DNA of 64,000 nt from Drechmeria coniospora. Taxonomy: Eukaryota > Ascomycota > Sordariomycetes > Hypocreales > Ophiocordycipitaceae. The position numbers were made by a program, and so were the translations under genes. Positions 54,387 to 64,000 of this stretch are shown in pieces (the first letter of the stretch is position 1; the number at the start of each line of letters is the position of its first letter). The DNA is taken from positions 7,575,157 through 7,639,156 of the forward strand of contig NC_054391.1 in the NCBI RefSeq assembly GCF_001625195.1, given 5' to 3'. The notes beneath the pieces were generated by a model. The model was not told the origin of the DNA. It ran no database searches and was given only the letters and a program-made list of their open reading frames with translations.

Positions 54387-56936
54387 TCAAAACCGCAAGT
54401 CCCATCCGATCTCAGGTCCCAACTTGGGCAGCTCGTCGGCCACGCTCTGCACATCCTTGTCACCTCGGCCGCTCAGACAGATGATGATATCCTTGTCCTT
54501 CTGCATCTTCTTGGCCAGTTCAATGGCGCCGTGGATGCCATGGGCGGACTCGAGTGCCGGGATAATACCCTCGAGCTGGCTCAAGAGCCTGAAGCCTTGG
54601 AAGGCCTCTCCGTCGGTGGCGGCGATGAACTCGGCTCGCCCGGTGTCTTTCCACGAGCTCAACTCCGGGCCCACGCCGGGGTAGTCGAGGCCCGCCGATA
54701 CGGAGTGCGTGTCCGATATCTGGCCGTTCTTATCCTGCAACACATACGTCCTGACGCCGTGAAGAACACCCTTGGTTCCACCCGACAGCGTGGCACTGTG
54801 TCTCGCGGTATCCACGCCGTCACCGCCGGCTTCGACACCCAGGAGCTTCACGCCAGGGTCGTTGGCGAAGGGGTAGAACATGCCGACGGCGTTGCTTCCG
54901 CCACCGACACAGGCAACAACTGCGTCGGGCAGCTTGCCGCACTGTTCCAACATCTGCTTCTTGCTTTCGTCGCCGATGACGGATTGGAACGTACGGACAA
55001 TGGTCGGGAAAGGGTGAGGCCCGATCGCCGAACCAATAATATAGTGGGTGGTGTCCAGATCGACAACCCAGGCACGAAGAGCCTCGTTGACGGCATCGCG
55101 AAGGGTTTTGCTTCCGGCCTCGACGGCGACCACCTTGGCTCCGAGAAGCCTCATCCGGAACACGTTAAGCGCCTGCCGGCGGACATCCTCCTGTTCACTC
55201 GTCAGCAAGAATTCCGCGGAGGAGGGCTTCCTTTACGCTTCCACATACGGCGCCCATGTAGACGGTGCATTCCATTCCAAACTTGGCGCAAACAGTGGCA
55301 GTGGCAACGCCGTGCTGGCCAGCTCCCGTCTCCGCGATGATCTTGGTCTTTCCAAGCCTTTTCGCGAGCAGAAGCTGGCCCAAAGCGTTGTTGATCTTGT
55401 GACTGCCGGTGTGGTTGAGATCCTCTCTCTTCAGCCAGATTCTCGCGCCTCCAGCGTGATCGGTCAGGCGTTCAGCTAAGTGCAGGCGTGAAGGTCGTCC
55501 CATGTAATCGTAGTACGAGCGGTACTCCTCCCAGAAGTCCGGGTCGTCCTTGATCTTGTTGAAGCCGTCCTCGAGCTCCGAAAGGCAGTCCATCAGACTT
55601 TCGGGAACATACTGGCCGCCAAACTCTCCGAACCGCGCCGGGATCTTGCCATGCAGGGAGGCGAGCTGGGCAACCAACGCGCTGTCCTGCTCGGCCGTGA
55701 TTCGGTCTGCAAGGGGCAAGGCGGCATCGGCTGTCTCATCGTCACCACGGGTCACCTGCGCGGCATTTTTCTGCGCAAATCCATCGCGGCCGCAGAGGTA
55801 GGCGCAGTACTTCTCCACCTCGCTTGCCCCCTGACCAGCGGCGGCATTCTGAAGCGTGGTGATGATTTGGCTGCCAACGACGACGCCGTCGGCAATGGCG
55901 CCGACGCTTTGGAAGTGCTCATGGGTGCTGACCCCAAACCCGACGACCGCCGGTTTGTTGCCGCTATACTTCTTGACACGATCGACCAGCTCAGGAAGCT
56001 TGGCGTTTAGTGTTCCTTGAGCGCCCGTCACGCCCTGGCGGGAGACGACGTAAATGAACGAGTCGGCCAGTTGGCAAAGAAGCTTCATCCGAGCGTCCGA
56101 GGTTGCAGGTGCGATGAGGGGGACGTATGACAGACTGTGGTCGAGATCAGAGCAGGTTCGTGCCAAACCGGCTGCGAAGACGTATTGTCCTCCGCACCAT
56201 CGCAAATAAAGGCCAGGAGACGGAATGCAAAGGAAGGGAGAGAAGACCAAACACTCACTCTCCTCGTACACAGAGCTTCCGGAAGGAAACGGCTTCCTCG
56301 GGCGGGAGGTCGACGACGATAAAGCCGTTAACACCAGCTGCCTGACAGTCCCGCAGCAGTCGTTCATCTCCGTAGCTGAGTAGGGGGTTGTAGTAGCCCA
56401 TGAGCATGACGGGGGCCTTCAAGCCAATTTCCCTCGCCTTCTTGACCATACCCAGCGTCGACTCGATCGTGACGGCATGTTCCAGGGCAACCTGCCACTG
56501 GGTCAGCAGCCGGCTGCGCGGTTCTGGGGCGGAGGTTCTGGATTGCGGCTCATTTGTGCCCTTACAGTATTGGCAGTCTGAATTGTTGGCCCATCGGCAA
56601 TAGGGTCGGTGAAGGGAACGCCGAGCTCGATCACATCTGTTGCGACAAATGCGCCCCTCCATGGTCAGCGAGCCATCCATCGTCGGGGCGGGGCGGCGGC
56701 GGAGGGACGTACCAGCTCCTCCCTTCTCCATCGCCACCAGTATTCCAGGCGTATCTTCCGGACGCGGGAAGCCAGCCGTGACATAGGTGACGAGTGCAGC
56801 CTGTGGTGGAGGGAGAATTGGGCATGTCAGCCTTGCCTACGCCTTGCCAGCAGATCCAAGACCGCTTGTGCGGGTTGCCGTCACTGACCCTGCTCTGCGC
56901 CTTGCAGCGGCTGAAGGTCCGCTTGATGGCTTCCAT
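54387..56936 (-). CDS. TRP5: Bifunctional tryptophan synthase (alpha-beta fusion)
   Basis: Six exons on the minus strand: 56936-56889, 56800-56713, 56636-56566, 56491-56259, 56134-55249 and 55190-54387, giving 709 residues, close to the usual fungal length. It converts indole-3-glycerol phosphate and serine to tryptophan. The alpha half starts [20 protein letters not shown] and has the catalytic Glu and Asp in [17 protein letters not shown], then [16 protein letters not shown] and [13 protein letters not shown] linker leads to the beta half: [15 protein letters not shown], the PLP lysine in [28 protein letters not shown], the phosphate loop [10 protein letters not shown] and CLSGRGDKD near the end. 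All six exons keep frame; the LCVRGDLSYVP junction after exon 4 uses a GTGAGT donor. No TGASTCA site for the general amino-acid control factor was seen in the upstream 350 bases by eye. Confidence 0.95.
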
Positions 56937-57099
56937 GGCGAATACACGTGTGAGTTGCCTGCAGTGTGGTGTGTTCGGTGTCCGAGCAGAGGTAGAAAAC
57001 GTTATGCGGTGTGCTGGGCGCCTATGACTACTTAAGTAGTTATAAGGTGCAAAGTTGCTGGTGAAGGTCCGCATCGGAAATAGAAGCCCCGCCATCAAA

Positions 57100-57290
57100 T
57101 TTGCGGCAGTACTTGTACATGCATCGGTAGTGCTACGGAGCTCGGAGCACGGAATACCTGGCCTCGCAACCTGCCATACCGACCGTACAATAAGTACCTG
57201 TACATGTACGTAGTATGTATTACTTGTACTCCGTACAGTGAGTGAGTGCCTTAGGTACTTGAAAGTACAAGCACCGTAATTAGTTGTAAG
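57100..57290. repeat. Small GTAC palindrome island
   Basis: GTACCTGTACATGTACGTAG, TTGTACTCCGTACAGTG and TACTTGAAAGTACAAG words within 190 bases upstream of TRP5. Confidence 0.55.
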
Positions 57291-57809
57291 TGGAGGTACA
57301 TTGTGCCAGTGCGGACTCGGCATCAGTTTTTGGCATCCTCACTACCGGGACGACTTCGAGTATTATCTGCACATAAGTATATGGAGTACGGAGTACTTGT
57401 ATTACTAACTATTCAGGAAGTAGGCTCAGAAATGTACTGTACTTTGAGCAGCGGAGTAAGTACGTGCGGGAGGTTATTAATGCACATTGTCGTCACCTGC
57501 ATCCTGCCCCCGTAGCTCACCCCACATTCACGGAACTGCCCAAAACAGCACCACCATGATGGTGATTCAACCCGTCGAGGCGAGATGGCTTATTTCTTAC
57601 ACCAATATCGCGTACGTGTGCACGTTATGATCAAGGGCTCCCCGCGAACTGGTGCCAATCCTATTACGTTTGTAGTCGAGCTCAAACTACTGCTTAAGTT
57701 CTCATCCCACACCACCAGCCAGTCTACAATGAATTGTCCACGACACATCGAGAAATTCCACCCGCAGTCCCTGTGCCTCCGAGTGCAATTCCCTCAACCC
57801 TTTCAACTC

Positions 57810-57822
57810 GGGGGGGGGGGGG
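57810..57822. repeat. Poly-G tract, 13 bases
   Basis: Run of 13 G about 390 bases beyond the PRM1 stop codon. Confidence 0.85.
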
Positions 57823-58209
57823 CATGGATGGGCACGGCACGTACTTGCCCTCATCGTATCAATCGTTGTCCACCAAGACCCGAAATCGCAACGCCGGCTT
57901 GCTGCTGCGAGACGTCAGTCCCCGTTCGTCACGAGTTCTTCGCCCCTTCACATCGCATGCAAGCCCGCCTGTCCCTCTTCTTCGGTTCGCAGTCCTTTCG
58001 CAAGATTTCGCCAAGGTGTGCCGCACGGCGTTCGCTCGAGGTCCTCTGGCGGGCGTGTGTACCCAGGTGTGGTGACTGCCAGACATGATGGACCATCTTC
58101 CCATGTGCCGCTGCCACGCCGACACCCCATGGCCACCCTCCTCCACTGAGTTCGGCGCAGTTTGAGGGCCTGAAACGGGGCCAGCCCTCAATCCATGTTG
58201 CGCCGCTCC

Positions 58210-60237
58210 TCATCTGTTGCCGCCTCGGGCGCGAGAACTGTCGGGGACAGCTAGGCGTATGAGCGTCCTAGTTAGGCCAACCAGGACGACGATGACATAG
58301 ACGAGGAGGATGCCGGTCGACAAGAGCGCCTCCTTTACAAGGTTGTTGCGAAGCCAGTCGGTCACGCGATCGACGGCCCCGGTGACCTCATTCGTCGTGA
58401 CAGACGATGGCGATGCCAGGAACGTGTGAAGTCCCGAGTCCCCAGAAATGGAATCTTTTGCTCCAAGGCTGAAGGTCGAATTGGCAAAGAGCGGAAAGTC
58501 GACATGGGCATGGTCGTGCACCCAAGTCAAGCCCTTCTGCACGCTCTCGATCTTGATCCCAATGACACAGCGCAACACGGACTTGACGGGGCCAAGAAGG
58601 ATCGTTCCGTTGAACGCCGTCTCCAGTCCCTTCTCCATGCCATCGAGGAAGACGTTGAGCGTGCGGTTCACCGCATCCGTCGCGTTAGTGACGTACGCGA
58701 GCACCTCATTGTTGACGTCGTCGTTGACTCGCTTGACGACGCCGTTGGCGCCGGCAGCCCACTCGCTCGAGACCTTGTCGAGGCTCGCGATGACCTCGTC
58801 GGCGAACCCCCCTATCTGGCTGGCCAGTGCGGGGACCTCCTTCTGAACCGCCTTGAGGAGTATGACCTGGCAAAGGCACGAAAAGAAGCCGGCCATGGCG
58901 AGAGAGAGGACGAAGATGGCCGGCGTGGACGTCGCGTAGGCGACACACCACCGACTGAGAACCCGGCGCCTCTCGCCGAGTCTGGACGAGATCTTGATGC
59001 CGCAGGTGGCGGTCGTGGGGCGCGAGACGATATACACCACATCCATCGGGTCGTATTGCCCCTGAGAAATCAGCTTGGCGTGCTGCTGCTGCCGTCGCCA
59101 GCGCCGAACCTCAAACCATGCCATCGGGATCATGGCGGCGAAGGCGAAGGTGCAAAGCGGCACGGCAAAGGCGATGCGTGCTTTGTGGAGAAGCCTGGAC
59201 AGACTGAGGAAGAAGCCGTTCAGCCTGTCGTTGTCGGAGCAAAAGGTGAGCTTCCGCTTTTGCGCGAGCGGGAAGGCATCCCGATCAAACTTGTAGGTGC
59301 CCATACTCTGGCCGAGAGCGCTGCGGGCAATGTCGAAAGGGATGGCTATCGCTTGCTTGGTGAGGTTCTGCACCCCGTCAAAGTCGGGGAGGTCCTTGCT
59401 GAGCTGGCGGACGTCCTTGGCAAAGTCGTCGGCGTTGAGATGGAAGCTCCGGAGCGTGTCGAGAGGCTTCGAGAAGTCGATTTTGGGGAGTTCGGGGGTG
59501 AACTGGCCGATGATGGACTTTTGGATGCCGCCGGCGATCTTTTTCACGGCGGTCTCGAGGCCGCTAGAGATGTCCTTGATCTCGCCGGCGGCGCCGTCGA
59601 TGACCTTGTTCAACGCCTTGGCCGCGTCCTCGGTGACGGAGGCGACAGCTTCCAGGCTGCCGTGAACGATGGCGGTGATGAGGCAGACATACGTCGCCGT
59701 CAGGAAGTTGATGTAGAAGAGGATGATGCCTTGGACGCCCTGCATGACGAGGTCCAGCCCCTTGACCATGGCATGGACGGCTTGTTCGATGCCGGCTGCA
59801 GCAAGCTCGTTGACGCCACGCGACAGGTAATGAGGCATGGAAGCCATGGAACTGCCGATATCCTCCACCTTGGTGCAGGCGGAGAGTGCCTTGGCCCTGG
59901 CGTCGTCGACGTTGTCGTCGAGCTGCCCTATCAGAAGGAGGACACGGACAAGGACGAGGAGCAGGAGTACGGTCCAACGGTTTATCCACACTTGAGAAAG
60001 GCGGGAGGGGAGGTTGAGATAGGGCGTGACGGACGGTGCGGTGTCAATCCGTGCCTGATGTGCCACGGGTTTCTCGCACATCCCGCTCGAGTCCGGCTCG
60101 AGACTTGCGGGGACGTCCGGGCACGGCATTGCGGCGTTGGGCTTTCGCGAGGGAGCCGGTATGCCTTTTCTGATTGAGAGCATGTATCGATGCAACCTGG
60201 ATGATTTCGCGGAGCCTTTTCTTGGGGGTGGCGTCAT
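58210..60237 (-). CDS. PRM1: Plasma membrane fusion protein PRM1
   Basis: Single exon of 675 residues from the ATG at 60237. Prm1 promotes plasma-membrane merger during mating and, in filamentous fungi, hyphal or germling fusion. Membrane segments: WTVLLLLVLVRVLLLIG (about 88-104), GIILFYINFLTATYVCLITA (about 170), IAFAVPLCTFAFAAMIPMAW (about 361), AIFVLSLAMAGFFSCLCQVI (about 436) and a C-terminal one, GILLVYVIVVLVGLTRTLIR. Family marks: TPYLNLPSRLSQVWINRWTV before the first segment and the extracellular loop with conserved Cys (LTFCSDN, LRCVIGIKIESVQ) and N-glycosylation sites. The stretch before residue 37 is basic and unlike family members, so Met37 (60129), ahead of PCPDVPASLEP, may be the true start. 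Confidence 0.9.
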   Translation of the reverse strand: MTPPPRKGSAKSSRLHRYMLSIRKGIPAPSRKPNAAMPCPDVPASLEPDSSGMCEKPVAHQARIDTAPSVTPYLNLPSRLSQVWINRWTVLLLLVLVRVLLLIGQLDDNVDDARAKALSACTKVEDIGSSMASMPHYLSRGVNELAAAGIEQAVHAMVKGLDLVMQGVQGIILFYINFLTATYVCLITAIVHGSLEAVASVTEDAAKALNKVIDGAAGEIKDISSGLETAVKKIAGGIQKSIIGQFTPELPKIDFSKPLDTLRSFHLNADDFAKDVRQLSKDLPDFDGVQNLTKQAIAIPFDIARSALGQSMGTYKFDRDAFPLAQKRKLTFCSDNDRLNGFFLSLSRLLHKARIAFAVPLCTFAFAAMIPMAWFEVRRWRRQQQHAKLISQGQYDPMDVVYIVSRPTTATCGIKISSRLGERRRVLSRWCVAYATSTPAIFVLSLAMAGFFSCLCQVILLKAVQKEVPALASQIGGFADEVIASLDKVSSEWAAGANGVVKRVNDDVNNEVLAYVTNATDAVNRTLNVFLDGMEKGLETAFNGTILLGPVKSVLRCVIGIKIESVQKGLTWVHDHAHVDFPLFANSTFSLGAKDSISGDSGLHTFLASPSSVTTNEVTGAVDRVTDWLRNNLVKEALLSTGILLVYVIVVLVGLTRTLIRLAVPDSSRARGGNR

Positions 60238-64000
<3,763 letters not shown>

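Larger units (their letters stand above)
56937..58209. other. Intergenic, TRP5 upstream and PRM1 downstream
   Basis: About 1.27 kb with small GTAC islands at about 57100-57290 and 57370-57470 and a 13-base G run at 57810-57822. No gene is supported. Confidence 0.55.

Noticed and set aside
58426..60177. 583-codon plus-strand frame
   Set aside because: Antisense shadow of PRM1; composition is the mirror of the real gene.

Overview
This window is nuclear DNA of a filamentous ascomycete, most likely a Sordariomycete and possibly Hypocreales (the order is inference from protein character). Evidence: genes stand alone with their own flanks, most carry short phase-consistent GT..AG introns with CTAAC/CTGAC-like branch points, proteins typical of Pezizomycotina are present (PRM1, an SH3-RasGEF, a fused tryptophan synthase), and coding DNA is GC-rich. 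I support 18 protein genes, one of them cut by the left edge. I found no tRNA, rRNA or CRISPR array and no secondary-metabolite cluster.

Layout. 0-11 kb: five minus-strand genes: CRO1/She4 myosin chaperone (partial), succinyl-CoA ligase beta (LSC2), O6-alkylguanine-DNA methyltransferase, ISA1 iron-sulfur carrier and an ARMH3/DUF1741 protein. A truncated Ty1/copia-type retrotransposon (203-bp LTR, half-tRNA primer site, broken gag) lies at 4.0-5.1 kb. 11-21 kb: a 9.9-kb interval with no gene I can support. 21-25 kb: Cdc25-type RasGEF on the plus strand. 26-28 kb: amino-acid permease. 28-33 kb: gene-free, with a small terminal-inverted-repeat element. 33-39.5 kb: KGD4, an APP1-type phosphatidate phosphatase and an SGNH-like membrane protein. 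41.7-45 kb: a 1111-residue acidic disordered protein of unknown function. 47-51 kb: MFS alpha-glucoside-type transporter and mitochondrial aspartate aminotransferase. 51.6-57 kb: a 320-residue unknown, mitochondrial bL28 and tryptophan synthase. 58-63 kb: PRM1 and ATG8.

Functional grouping. Genes are ordinary core genes and not an operon or cluster. Mitochondrial matrix functions recur: LSC2 and KGD4 act at neighbouring steps of the TCA cycle, AAT1 feeds it, ISA1 matures Fe-S enzymes and bL28m builds the mitoribosome. Others serve signalling (RasGEF), uptake (permease, MFS), autophagy (ATG8), cell fusion (PRM1) and DNA repair.

The most unusual content is non-coding or splicing-related. Nearly every larger intergenic stretch holds islands of short GTAC/TACGGAGTAC palindromes, including one identical 18-bp perfect palindrome at three distant sites. 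An 82-83-bp inverted-repeat element occurs twice, 17 kb apart. AAT1 appears to need a 3-nt and a 10-nt exon in succession. The first intron of the ARMH3 gene looks like two introns abutting with no exon between them. Exon boundaries below were derived by hand from splice signals, reading frame and protein-family conservation; every spliced total is divisible by three.
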